Source of the DNA: Glandiceps talaboti
Taxonomy: Eukaryota; Hemichordata; Enteropneusta; Spengelidae
NCBI RefSeq assembly: GCF_964340395.1
Contig: NC_135565.1
Span: 13,020,742 to 13,084,741 of the forward strand
Direction: 5' to 3'
Length of the DNA: 64,000 bases
The notes beneath the pieces are model-generated. The model searched no databases and was not told the DNA's origin. It saw nothing but the letters and a program-made list of their open reading frames with translations. The translations under genes and the position numbers were made by a program. Of the stretch, positions 56,448 to 64,000 are shown piece by piece. Positions within the stretch are counted from its first letter, which is position 1. Each line of letters begins with the position of its first letter.

Positions 56448-56837
56448 TGATAATATTACGTAATTTCATATCAGAACAAAATTACACAGTTTCTTGGAGA
56501 AAATTCATAACATCTTATAAATCTATCGAGTTGTGATAGTAAAGCGGAATTTTTCAGTGTACAGGAAACAAATCGACCCATTAGAAGGAATTGATTTGTG
56601 AATGTTAATGTTTCTCACGTAGGGCAACAATATGTAATCTAGTATATGAATGATGGTGAATTTGTTGTCCACATTGCATCAGGATTTTTCTTAATTTTAT
56701 GAGCTACAATACATAGCTATTTAACATTCATATGCATGCAATATCCTACCTGGGTTCATTTCGATTTCCTGCACGCCCATTGTTAGCAGAATAAAGACCA
56801 CTAAGTTTGATAAATGTAGCATCGCTATTGGTCCCAT
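38442..56837 (-). CDS. Receptor gene E: SP-SRCR-WSC-CUB-CCP-stalk-TM-tail, carrying two transposons in introns
   Basis: Nine exons: 56750-56837 signal peptide (MGPIAMLHLSNLVVF; a second in-frame ATG at 56822 is possible); 51425-51589 and 51087-51260 SRCR halves; 50029-50322 WSC; 41388-41705 CUB; 40746-40940 CCP; 39464-39499 stalk; 39004-39088 transmembrane; 38442-38814 tail. Sum 1728 nt, 575 residues plus stop. The WSC-CUB intron holds a 7.78-kb LTR retrotransposon and intron 1 a Crypton-like element, both in the gene's orientation. Compared with F, CCP exons 2 and 3 are deleted. Assigning the signal-peptide exon to this gene rests on order, strand, phase and the conserved upstream DR1 block. 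The exons on both sides of the insertions look intact. Confidence 0.75.
39892..39930. repeat. (CA)n microsatellite at the CCP-exon deletion of gene E
   Basis: About 38 bp of CA between the stalk and CCP exons. Sequence to its right (near 40010-40100) matches 62440-62540 of gene F, so the repeat lies at or near the point where two CCP exons were lost. Confidence 0.85.
41957..42603 (-). repeat. 3' LTR of the retrotransposon
   Basis: 647 bp. Contains a direct repeat of about 32 bp (near 42130-42161 and 42440-42471, with core ACATGATGGGAAGGCGAAAG) and a palindrome AGGTTCTAAGAACCT near its right end. A 64-codon open frame inside is not a gene. Confidence 0.95.
42604..42613 (-). other. Polypurine tract
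   Basis: Minus strand CAGGGGAGGA directly before the 3' LTR start TGTGACCC, where plus-strand DNA priming is expected. Confidence 0.75.
42674..44305 (-). CDS. Integrase part of pol, N-terminus lost
   Basis: About 543 codons. The zinc finger keeps only CETCKRC of HHCC. The catalytic core is intact by motif: D49 (CIDF), D108 (HADQG) and E144 (MTERFN), spacing D-35-E. The C-terminal part has a GPY/chromodomain-like stretch region (GDRVLVVDKSP) followed by a long acidic tail. The frame differs from that of the RNase H section. The HH half of the zinc finger and the RNase H end are missing, so it cannot be made as part of a normal polyprotein. Confidence 0.9.
   Translation of the reverse strand: MMLPKMQSFVKNWCETCKRCVLRKSPPTSTRVPLVNIRTTAPMELVCIDFLSLEKSKGGEENVLVVTDHFTRYAQAYATKDQKAVTVAKVLWKEFFCHYGFPRRLHADQGRNFESALVKELCAITGVKKSRTTPYHPQGNGMTERFNQTLLNMLGTLDPTRKRNWKEYLGSMTHAYNSTRHESTGYPPFYLMFMRNPRLPVDLAFGVSEHSSETGDQSEYAEDLSRRLKESYSEAIRQADKARERQKKTYDKRTKEGMELHPGDRVLVVDKSPTIGKHKLRDKWESIPYIVLSKNPDLPVYDIQVEDGDRVRTLHRNMLKPCTFLTAEDREYQVNGKEDKKQDAIVNDDDSNVEPSSGSDDDDDMSDQGDIVKIHCPSGDALYTSFVESESALSPLQVPEMTKEPATGVAPERISTPAERLDSTIDAVGHSDELQSDLVSPLECIGADPSVGCRTGLPSNLMETIAEEGHLDNDPDEFFDAMGAEPTVTDSPVQLRDEHQKEATPDMTETPGQRRYPVRQRRQPDRLTYYSMALLCELLKSRI
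44262..46745 (-). CDS. Protease-reverse transcriptase-RNase H part of pol
   Basis: Entered by -1 frameshift from gag. Protease motif ALIDTGSQ (about residue 70 of the open frame), RT with YLDD (about 566-569), RNase H residues in QTDAS, LEFL and TDNNPL. After KLDATE the frame runs into sequence that belongs to integrase in another frame and stops. The expected RNase H end and linker, of roughly a hundred or more residues, are absent. The protein is otherwise open throughout. Confidence 0.92.
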   Translation of the reverse strand, partial: FKRVKSVAEGQATGSPVNTSPIEKLAADLKQNQLNLQRDIGVQSTVPPEELHQQLVGPVNEDTVMVNGITCSALIDTGSQITSVTDVFVSQHPELSHQQLKSSSVVIEGATAHLVPYVGVIDLNLEFLGQQFKGVPAFVVPTTEYRTRVPLLVGTNVIRASRDHLKSTRGRSYLSLVKGESVVWYDAFRQTGKAECGDKSGCVGCAKYTGRRPCTIPPESEMHVSCRAPRALGDGPYTVMVEGPRCQSKGAGLVIGRSIGTVQDGHVVVRVCNLSARPVKIHHNTTLADLHINVQVQDTLSSGQDPRVTKVSKQSDVNGDDTNNRKGRAAKRTSNGNSKGSLRHRSRPPTRSGSKPVSSQNTVHDNCGVDLTNAATESLGQLKKLHDLLRRNTDVFSQHPLDYGCTSTVQHEIPLVDDKPFRLPHRRIPPSQYQDVLQHIKDMEATGVIRPSKSPFASPIVVVRKKDGTLRICIDYRKLNSQSIRDAYPLPRMDEALEALGKSKYFSSLDLTSGYWQVEVAEKDRHKTAFTTPMGLYEANRMPFGLQNSPATFSRLMMSCLGDQNFSTVLIYLDDIVVFSESFEQHLARLQLVFDRLRQHGLKLKPKKCHFLQSEVKYLGHVVSAKGVNTDPEKIEKVREWKRPTNYKEVLQFLGFSGYYRKFVKGYSQIAAPLNRLTSGDARKKKGKKKVQERPAFVWTSECEHAFQQLKEKLTTAPVLGFPDFSLPFTLQTDASIDGLGAVLAQTQEGQERVIAYASRGLKPAETRYPAHKLEFLCLKWAVTDKFKDYLYGNRFTAWTDNNPLAYVKTTAKLDATENAILCQELV
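46733..48265 (-). CDS. Gag of the retrotransposon
   Basis: 510 codons open. The likely start is the internal Met at 48193 (MATGTNPAAMESGYG), since the first 24 residues are hydrophobic and not gag-like. The N-terminal part is Pro/Ser/Thr-rich (PPPPPP), followed by a capsid-like region (NVPNFTGSPDCKVLIDDWI, LRAEYGD), a basic linker and a CCHC zinc knuckle CFKCGQEGHISSGC. It ends 4 nt after a slippery heptamer that shifts into pol. Confidence 0.92.
   Translation of the reverse strand: MVVCKCYMYSFCLIACLCPLIIVAMATGTNPAAMESGYGTAARDEPEPGTLSLNPSQVAVTHVPLYSTPKLPRHTSRSQYSSTPLHTTTTPSHSHALSTPIGSGLNVLGMSGPGSQPPPPPPVSSTTMQGVNLQQSPGNVSYPSLVDGSVRVPSSGGLPQPVVGGTQKFSGAPIIGQGQHVGQPMTHIPENSQPTHTPHFNMTSSHQIKNVPNFTGSPDCKVLIDDWIRDTQYLLNAGAMPTTLQFQTIVRNLGGEARKLVLNLPVHEQTAERAFEELRAEYGDLRCPLDPMAEFYARLQQPNESACSYAITLDAVLRSIEERQHGGRQLPDRDYRLTHQFMRGLHEEEVYNRLDPMQPWRMTFKDLRDQLRRLAHEKRRVKVESKSKKVSSQPVVIQGGDHGTKNEKPAKQNVLKSELSELTELVKQIATSQEKQASKVIDLEEKLSSLALKDKGNSSGRAQSTSGSRQRRQTSGPITCFKCGQEGHISSGCRSKSRGKEASTNTPLNE
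46739..46745 (-). other. gag-pol -1 frameshift heptamer UUUAAAC
   Basis: In gag the codons read CCT TTA AAC GAG TAA. T TTA AAC is a canonical X XXY YYZ slippery site in the right phase. A -1 slip continues into the protease-RT frame without a stop. Confidence 0.85.
48266..49068. other. Leader between primer site and gag
   Basis: About 800 bp of untranslated leader of the retrotransposon. Short frames here have no gag or other similarity. Confidence 0.6.
49069..49087 (-). other. Primer binding site, tRNA-Trp
   Basis: Minus strand TGGTGACCCCGACGTGATT starts 2 nt inside the 5' LTR and is complementary over 19 nt to the CCA end of animal tRNA-Trp as I recall it. Confidence 0.85.
49090..49736 (-). 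repeat. 5' LTR of the retrotransposon
   Basis: 647 bp, same length as and by eye identical to 41957-42603 at a constant offset of 7133. Confidence 0.95.
51590..52588. other. Left part of gene E intron 1
   Basis: AT-rich, with (AAT)n near 51930-51950. No open frame or recognised repeat family. Confidence 0.5.
52589..52656. repeat. Perfect 26-bp inverted repeat (hairpin)
   Basis: Arms 52589-52614 (AACAGATACAATCCGACC then AATATGCG) and 52631-52656 are exact reverse complements around a 16-nt GC-rich loop. It abuts the left inverted repeat of the recombinase element. Confidence 0.9.
52656..55262 (-). mobile_element. Crypton-like tyrosine-recombinase element
   Basis: Contains one long recombinase frame and no reverse transcriptase or DDE transposase. 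Possible borders are 13-bp inverted repeats TTTGTACACCGGC (52656-52668) and GCCGGTGTACAAA (55250-55262). Four same-orientation copies of ATATACTCCGG lie inside them, two on each side of the gene (52705, 52751, 55067, 55108). Cryptons normally lack long terminal inverted repeats and target duplications; no duplication is seen. The boundaries are inferred. Confidence 0.65.
53023..54885 (-). pseudogene. Crypton-type tyrosine recombinase with one in-frame UGA
   Basis: One continuous frame of about 620 codons from ATG 54885 to the stop at 53023, broken only by TGA at 54634-54636. The N-terminal section has the EIKEKI...PRNTKKSTEWAGRVWNSW pattern typical of Crypton/ZMYM2-QRICH1-type (DUF3504) proteins. 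The catalytic section has the tyrosine-recombinase set: Arg in FGLRGC, HSIR (HxxR), His in RTQHRS and nucleophile Tyr in REYKR. The C-terminus is long and acidic. The single stop could be a CGA-to-TGA change. The part after it has no early ATG and would need readthrough or another start. Otherwise it looks well preserved and therefore young. Confidence 0.8.
55326..55545. mobile_element. Foldback MITE, 220 bp
   Basis: Arms of about 100 bp are near reverse complements, starting CTGATTAAAATC and ending GATTTTAATCAG, with shared GATGTCGGCTAATCG/CGATTAGCCGACATC. It lies inside (CATGG)/(ACATG)-rich DNA. Confidence 0.75.
55555..55910. repeat. (ACATG)n/(ACATT)n pentanucleotide satellite
   Basis: Degenerate ACATG/ACGTG units, densest at 55740-55855, then ACATT units to about 55908. 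Cys/His/Met repeat frames here are artefacts. Confidence 0.9.
56374..56446. repeat. (TA)n microsatellite
   Basis: About 70 bp of pure TA in intron 1 of gene E; can extrude as a cruciform. Confidence 0.97.
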
Positions 56838-56902
56838 GTCAACCAACTCGTCAATGTCTGCCCATCCTGTAGAAAGTGAAGTAAATAACCTGCAAAGTTC
56901 CT

Positions 56903-56915
56903 GGTTCAAAGGTCA
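56903..56915 (+). promoter_or_regulatory. Perfect DR1 site upstream of gene E
   Basis: Reads GGTTCAAAGGTCA, 66 bp upstream of the first ATG (56837), or 81 bp from the alternative ATG. It is identical to the gene D site and lies in the same flanking block. Confidence 0.5.
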
Positions 56916-58295
56916 CGGTATTCATTCAGTCGCATCCTGATCCTGTATTGATATTTGTTGTTCCTGTTGTCTCGACAAGGAAGAACATTAACAACCCCAG
57001 TGGCTATTGTCCCAATATCGTTCGTTTTTACTCTAATCGTAAATACTTTTCATTTGTTTTCACATGTCGAAATAGTGTGGTCATCTTCCTTTTGGCTTGC
57101 CATTATTCATTGATCATGGCCAGCATAAAACAATTTTGTGTACAGGTTGGACAATAGTGATATGAGCATAATGAATACCCAATCCTAATGGAGCATAATG
57201 AATACCCAATCCTAATATGGGATAGTATCTCAGGATAAAATAACATATTGCAACTGGATCCGGAGTTGTAACATTCCTACTCTCATCAGAGTACTGACAC
57301 CAAGAGCTTTGGATATACGGAAAGTTCCAAATGGGCAGATGTTTTTAACATGGTTACACACCCATTCTGAAAATGTCCCCCCAGCTTCTGGAATGTAGTT
57401 AAAACAGTTGGCAATGTACACTGAAGAATGAAGGAAATTCAAATTACTTCGATATTGTTAACAAAATCATTTCGAAAATCTTCTAAAATCAGACATTTAA
57501 AAGTCAACGATAATTAAATGATGTGAATTCCCCACAATCATGTAAATGCCACTCCGGAATCCGTGTGTTGTTATTAGCTGTAGTACTACAGTCATTTAGA
57601 CTTTGAATTCCCACCAAAGACAAATATGGAAATAAAAAACAAAGAAGCGAATTTTTTTATTTGAGGCAATCGACCTTTTAGTTGCGTATTCACCATTAGT
57701 ACCTTGTATCTCATCCACCTCTTCAGATCTATTAGCCAAATATGATAATTTTATGTATGATTTCCCATGTTTATGAGTATAGTAATGTGCTTCACACATA
57801 GCCTTGCCACTTCCTTATACTCGCACACTAGGTTAATAAAATTGACTTACATAGCTATCGATTGATTACTAGCTATATAAACGTTTTTTCTACTTATTAT
57901 TTTCAGAGAAATACTGATTGTTTAAAGTGATGCCAGTGCCATAATTCTGTTTATGGATTGTACGAATTTCACATTTTCATGCCTACAAACTTTTAGCTGA
58001 CGGTCTGTTGGGAAACTAAGGGGTAATACCACTTTAACAATTCCAAAGCCACAAGTCGACAAGTACTAGTATCATGACGAATCATCGCGAGATTATTAAT
58101 TAGAAATGGAATACCTTAAATTCTTACATCTGCTTTAAAACATGACGAAAAAACGTTGCACTCACACTGACTGATTTTGTTAGCGCCATAGGGGACGGAA
58201 CAGGGATTGATGCTCTACAACGTTGGACCCCATGAGTCTGTTCATCCATCGATGCGTGGCCATTTTCGACCAGACCATGCATGCATGCATCCCTC

Positions 58296-58334
58296 CCTGC
58301 GTACGTACATACATACATACATACATACATACAT

Positions 58335-58403
<69 letters not shown>

Positions 58404-58488
58404 AGGACGGACGGACGGACGGACAGACAAACAGGCATACATACATACATACATACATACATACATACATACATACATACATACAAAA
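58296..58488. repeat. (ACAT)n-(GACA)n-(GGAC)n-(ACAT)n compound microsatellite
   Basis: About 190 bp. Together with sequence from about 58205 it is absent from the matching place in the 3' flank of gene E, so it was gained or expanded after the E/F duplication. Confidence 0.95.
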
Positions 58489-59679
58489 TGACTCGTTCGT
58501 GAAGACGTTGTCAAAACATTGTTTTACTGGAAGTGTAAGTGGCCAATAAAATGTGTTTCTCAGTATTAAAGTTTGTAGATTATATTGAATTGTTGGATAA
58601 ATACAAGTAAATATTGTAAAACCGCTTACATACAACAACAAAGTGATACCGTAACTGGTACAATGTGTTCAATAAAGTCCCAAAGTTGACATTATGGGTA
58701 TTGGAATTTGGTTTACATATAAGTTTCATATTATATAATTGAAGGCCCTTCTCTCATTACACAACCAATTATATTTATATTCATATTGATTTCAGTGTGA
58801 GCATATAAAACACTGGCATATACTGTCATTAATCTAATTTAGTAAATAGATGATATTATTACATACAGCAATTTTTAAATGTAATTTATCATTTCTCAAA
58901 TTATTACTAAGTAGTACTATTAATAATTATCCAAAAGGTAATGATTGACACAGACATTACATTACAAATAAAGTGATATATATGAGAACATGAAGTATAT
59001 CGATATATGTAAAAGGTTTATGCCCGTTAGGTAACCCGTTAGGTTAGGTAATATTCACTTTAATTGCAGTGGTTTAGATAGAAAACAATACACTAATACA
59101 CTAAGAGTAAATATATAAAGCATTGTTTACTTACTAGCATTCTCAAGTCTTTGGTTTGATAACTTCTTAAAACAAAACTTAAGTAAGATTGATTATTTAT
59201 TTTGCAGTTGTCGAACCTAAACATTTTCATCATACATCGCATATTCGTGTAAGAGACGAAGGGTTGGGAATTACATATGTAAGGATTAGTCTGGTACACT
59301 AATCTGTAGTGCACTCCATAATCCATATAATAAAAAAATTGTGAGTGTATATTGAGACATTTTAGACAAATGTTTGATATTCTGAACAAGAATCAGTGTG
59401 CAACCCATGGAGTTATATTGATATCTTAGTAGAAGACAATACAGCCATTCAATGTCAATATAGGCTCTGTAAGTATCTGTAATGAGGTTAACGTGAAGTC
59501 TTGCATTAGCTCTGTGAAGTGTTGAATTATCACACTGAATAACTTCCATGAACTGATGATAGTCTGTGACTCTATTGATCACAATGAGTGACACCTATAT
59601 GTAGGCAAGATCAGTCACTGTCAGAGTTATTATTCAAAAGAAAACACTGTGACAATTCATATGACGTCATTTATAATCT

Positions 59680-59748
59680 ATAGTAGGGGTAATAATTGTT
59701 AAGCGCTTTGAGCACGACGTGGGAAAGCGCTATATACCCAGTATCCAA
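59680..59748. repeat. LINE-2-like 3' tail fragment
   Basis: TTAAGCGCTTTGAG followed by GGGAAAGCGCTATATA is the stem-like phrase found at the 3' ends of many L2/CR1-type LINEs and their SINEs. A family search is needed to confirm it. Confidence 0.4.
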
Positions 59749-59794
59749 TATTCAAGAAGATAGTTAATATCAAAGTCAAAATGATATTTTCTCT

Positions 59795-60425
59795 CTACTC
59801 AAGTGTAGCATATTCATCTTCATCGTTATCTCCAGCATCAAATGACTCATACGCGATATTTTCTTTCATTCCTCTTACTGTATCATCTCGGTTTGTGTCG
59901 TCCATCTTGTCAGCACAAATGTCATCAACAGATTCGTAAGCTATGTTTTTGATCAATACAGACGCATCTTCCATCGTATGTTTATCAGTGAAGCCACCAT
60001 TTTCACGATTCTCCTTTGGTTCTGGGGTATCTTCAGTCACGTCAAGCACGTAATAGGTATTGTCGACAGACGGTACTGCATCGTCTGATATCTCGTATGG
60101 ATTGTTCTCTGCTCTGATCCTTTCCTCATCATAGGAGCACATATTGTCGTAAACATTTGCTGGAGGCTCTACCATATGAGTGTTTTTGGTCGTCTCCTCT
60201 TTAATATCATGGTAAATTATCTGTTCACCAGTATCCTCCTCTACTACTTTTGCATCGTTGACTGTCTTCTCTCCGTTGCTGTTTACATTTAAATCCTGCA
60301 TACGAATTTGAGACACTGTAACGCCATCCTTACCACTTATTACTTCGTACGCCATTTCTTCATTTTGTACTGTTATCTCCTCTGAGTTTTCATCGTGTTC
60401 GTGTTTTCGACATGGCTGCATGCGT
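59795..60425 (-). CDS. Gene F cytoplasmic-tail exon, fullest motif set
   Basis: About 209 residues after RRRMQPCRKHEHDENSEE. Tyrosine motifs: MAYEVI, EQIIYHDI (ITIM), NVYDNM, NNPYEIS (NPxY type), NTYYVL, IKNIAYESV (ITIM), ENIAYESF and DEDEYATLE at the C-terminus. The last two form YESF-x9-YATL. The set suggests phosphorylation-dependent SH2 docking with both inhibitory and activating potential. Position and spacing are shared with B and E. Confidence 0.8.
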
Positions 60426-61325
60426 CTGCAACAGAGTAACATAAAAATATTTAAAATGTATTACTGAAAAGTTCCATTATAGTATCTACTAGCTAAGTAT
60501 AATACATTGTACTACCTATGCATATTATTTAGATATATGGTTCCATCGTTGTTGGTAGTTATTATAATTCTTTGATTAAACAGACTCACCTTCTGAAGAT
60601 GTACATCCCAACCAGTGCAGCAGCAACAACAACAATTAAAACAACCACTCCTGTCACTGACCCTGCTACAACCGCTTTAAAATAATCAGACGAGAAATGA
60701 AATAACTGTTAGAATGGAATGACAAACTTAAAGTTCTGATAGGTTTAACACATTCAAATGAGAGGACAAACCTACAACAGTTGCGGAAGATTTCAAAGTA
60801 GGTTTTAATGTTTAAGACTAAAGAAGCACGTGTTTTGCATTAAACATTCGATAGTTTGATTGGAGTGTAGCATAACATTATGTAAGCATGCGTTTTCTAT
60901 GTCGATTGCACAACGAAATACTTACTTTTCCAAAATGACTTTAACAACTTGAAGGATTATGCAATGACAGTTAAATAAAGCCAATATAAACATTATGGGC
61001 CCTTGGCAAATTATATGTATTTCTGTACTTACCTGTGGAAAGGGCAACGACAGTTTCTTGTTCTGCTTCTAATGGAGAAACAGACGTATGGCCATACATG
61101 AAATATACACGAAATATTGTCATTACTTAAATATATTTAAATCAGTACTCAAGTGCCAAAACTGGTAGCCTTTGAACTTGATAGCAAACTGAAAACATAA
61201 ACATTATATGTGATATTTCATTGTTTAGTCAATTTAAAAGTGGAGTAATGGTAATGATTCTGATTGCTTTCCAAATGAGTTACAGTGTCCTACATGTCGT
61301 TGAAGAAGAAAAGACAAAGATGACG

Positions 61326-61370
<45 letters not shown>

Positions 61371-64000
61371 ACAATGACAACAACAACATGATTTTATACT
61401 GTAAACTAAATACAATTTTAGCGGGTACATTGTAGAGCACACACCGCCACCAACATTGAAAATTTATCTTCTCATCTCAAAACTGTCAATGTTGGTAATG
61501 AACGCTATTTACTTATCAGTGTCGATCCTTTCAGTGGACATTTAAACTTGTTACATTTGTCTACTAATTCTTTATATTAAAATATAAATATATTACTTCG
61601 TGTATGTGTAAGTTTTCATAGCCTTAAAAACTTCAAATATATGAAAATCGTCACATAGGGTTTAATTGAAGCCTGTTCAAATTATTTGTATATCATACAT
61701 AACACTAATAGTTCTCTCACCAATTTCTAGACATGTTGGCTTGTTGGTCCAATGTCCATCAGACGTACATGATATAACAATGTCTCCATCACTATGGAAA
61801 CCTTCATGACATGTATATGTCACAGTATTGTTGTAAGTGAAGTCATCTCCTTGACGAGTGGCATTCTCAACATCACCTGGATCACCACAACCTATCAAGT
61901 AAGATACAGGTAAAAATATGATGGTCAACAACAGTTTCAAATATAGGGTTTAATTTATCTTGCTGTAATGACACACTTACATGTTAATACGGACATTATA
62001 TTAGACTATTGAATTTTAAATATTCAATAACAAATTGTAAATTTCATGACATACCTTAAAGACGTATGGATATTAAAATTCATATTTTTTTATTTAAATA
62101 AATCTTATGATTTCCAAATGTTCTCAGACTACATTGATTTCCAATATGAAATATACATTTAGTTCTTGGTCTAGTTTGAACTGTTCAAAGGTGAGGCTGC
62201 CACTTCGTTTTTCAATGCTTACTTTTTCTAAGGCAAACTGGTTTAGTTGTCCAATTTCCATTCACAGTACACACAACGATGCTATCTTCATCACCATAGA
62301 AACCATCGTGGCATTCGTATATTACGGTACTATTGTATGTGAAGATATTTCCCCATCTGTTCGCGTTTTTAAGTTCACCTGGATCACCACAATCTGTGAC
62401 TGAAAGACCGAAAACAAAATGTTATGTTTTTATTAGTAAATACTGTTATATTTATGTGAAACTCAGGAAGGTGATGTATTTTATAAATTTTAGCAAAAGA
62501 AACAAATGATAAATGCCTAGGCTAAAGTATGCAAATTGGAAAATAAAACGATTTAAGATTAATTTTCCAAGACACTAAGTTTTAAACTTGAATTACTACC
62601 TGAATGGCCTTCTGCTTCTATAATGCTCCTCTAATGTGTGGGGTAGTGAGTGGTTAAAGAAGCGGTCCAACGACTGGACCTTTTAGATTACTACCTGAAT
62701 TGTTCGACTGCATAATTTTATCAGATTTTGTCAGCAGACAAAGACTAACGGACGAAGTACAAAAAACTTACAGATTATTTGCGTTTTGAACAAAAGCTTA
62801 ATTTACAGTCAGTGTCAAAATACCGTACAGCTTTTCTGTTTGATACAACCACGCAGAAACCAATAAGAAATTGGACATGATAGCAAGATTGAATGAGTAC
62901 AGTTTCTTGCTATATATTGTCTTAGTGAAATGAACTAGACATACCACCATACAAACATCAAATGAACACCGCAAAGGACATTTTACTAGCTCTTCTCATC
63001 CGCTGTTTGATACTAATATTGGCGCCCAAACGTCTGCATGGAATTGCAATACATTTAAATTGTTTATTTCATTTAGAATAAATGTAGCAAAAAAATGCGA
63101 TCTTGATATTGAAGTGTGTCATATACAGTTTCTTGTTGGTTTCTGAGTGGTTGTATCAAACAGAAAAGCTGCATAGTATTGTGAAATTCACTGTACAGTT
63201 TACCAGCATAATGGTGAAGTTTCACCTGAAAAATATATACATGTACTTACCAGTACACACAGGTAAAGAGTCATTCCAAGTTCCATTTTGCTGACACTCT
63301 ATGACATGATGAGAACTTCTTAATTCATATCCAGTTTTACATTCAATTGAAATATTGTCACCATGGAAATAATGACATGCATAATTGTACTTGAAGCGTG
63401 TCTCCTCTAAAAGACCAGATGGTGGTTGGCAGTCTGGGATTACATCTACAGTAATATAAAGTTGGTATCACCCATACAAAGGCATATATTAGACATGATT
63501 CACGGAATGTATCTTATCAAGGAATATGGTTATTGTTGTTTAATTAATAACAAAAGGTTAAAGCTCATATGCAATGTTTGGTTTTTCAGTATATACCATA
63601 TCAAAAATGAAAATATACATCGTATCACGATTATTGGGATGATTGTGAAATAATGTACCTGCATGTGTATAAAAAGTTGATATCATCATGAGTATGATAA
63701 TAAATTCTTACATTATAGGAACTACTTCTGAAAAGTCAAATATTGTTAATGACCCGGACGACTCGTATACTATAATGTCTTATGTTCATTCCAAAACATG
63801 TGACAGATTCCAAGGTTGACAGATATGACGTTTGTAAATTGACGTAAAACTCTTCAAAGAATCTGTAAACACAAAGATAAAAGACTCACCTGAAATTTCC
63901 AAAGCAAACATCCCTCTACCACCAGCTGTATCACTGTTTGTTTGGAATTGTAAGTGAACAACATTTGAACAGGATGTTGTTTTGTTATTACTGAATTTTA
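59795..64000 (-). CDS. Receptor gene F, 3' part: CUB-CCP x3-stalk-TM-ITIM/ITAM-like tail
   Basis: Exons: 63890 to beyond 64000 (end of CUB, TSCSNVVHLQF...GRGMFALEIS); 63251-63445, 62223-62393 and 61721-61891 three CCP domains; 61033-61068 stalk (EAEQETVVALST); 60590-60674 transmembrane (VVAGSVTGVVVLIVVV...FRR); 59795-60425 tail. All borders are GT/AG and phase 1 up to the transmembrane exon. Signal peptide, SRCR and WSC exons should lie right of 64000. F looks like the best-preserved model of the family's 3' half, with all CCP exons and the full tail. Gene E is its sister copy. Confidence 0.8.
61325..61390. repeat. (CAA)n microsatellite
   Basis: About 60 bp of CAA/CGA units between the third CCP and stalk exons of gene F. 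Confidence 0.92.

Larger units (their letters stand above)
56920..59794. other. Intergenic region between genes E and F
   Basis: The right part (58126-59794) is the 3' flank of gene F, duplicated at 37139-38441. A short 13-bp phrase (GGAGCATAATGAA) is tandemly repeated near 57160-57210. A minus-strand AATAAA at 59196-59201 may serve gene F. No separate gene is seen. Confidence 0.55.

Overview
The window is AT-rich animal DNA with short GT-AG introns, many microsatellites, a tRNA-derived SINE, foldback/MITE elements, a Ty3/gypsy LTR retrotransposon and a Crypton-like tyrosine-recombinase element. No bacterial features are present. The domain vocabulary (SRCR, WSC, CUB, sushi/CCP) and the SINE type point to an invertebrate, probably marine. 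The phylum cannot be fixed from the sequence.

All cellular genes are on the minus strand and form one tandem family of six predicted type I receptors, named A to F here from left to right. Ancestral plan: signal peptide, SRCR-like domain on two exons, WSC, CUB, one to three sushi domains, short stalk, transmembrane helix, tyrosine-rich cytoplasmic tail. Gene A (726-2585) has only its 5' exons in the window. B (6110-13142), C (14727-25030), D (27507-35706) and E (38442-56837) are complete. F (59795 to beyond 64000) lacks its 5' half. For B, C, D and E the exon sets chosen by splice borders sum to exact multiples of three (680, 718, 501 and 575 residues). By sequence the genes fall into sister pairs A/B, C/D and E/F.

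The genes differ mostly in their CCP exons and tails. B and F tails carry two ITIM-type motifs, E carries one, and all three end in an ITAM-like YxxF-x9-YxxL whose last tyrosine sits in a hemITAM-like acidic context. D has an unrelated-looking tail with two ITAMs (YHTI-x9-YMHL and YQSL-x9-YMHL). C has lost its distal motifs by a frameshift. This looks like a paired activating/inhibitory receptor family with a signal-dead member, comparable in logic to immune or allorecognition receptor clusters but built from SRCR/WSC/CUB/CCP ectodomains. A DR1-type nuclear-receptor site (GGTTCAAAGGTCA and variants) lies 65-100 bp upstream of the ATG in all five genes whose start is visible.

Gene E carries two insertions. 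A 7.78-kb Ty3/gypsy element (41957-49736) with LTRs that look identical, a tRNA-Trp primer site, a UUUAAAC gag-pol frameshift signal and an internal pol deletion lies between the WSC and CUB exons. A Crypton-like element (about 52656-55262) with one in-frame UGA lies in the first intron. The rest is introns, intergenic DNA shared between duplicated units, MITEs and microsatellites.
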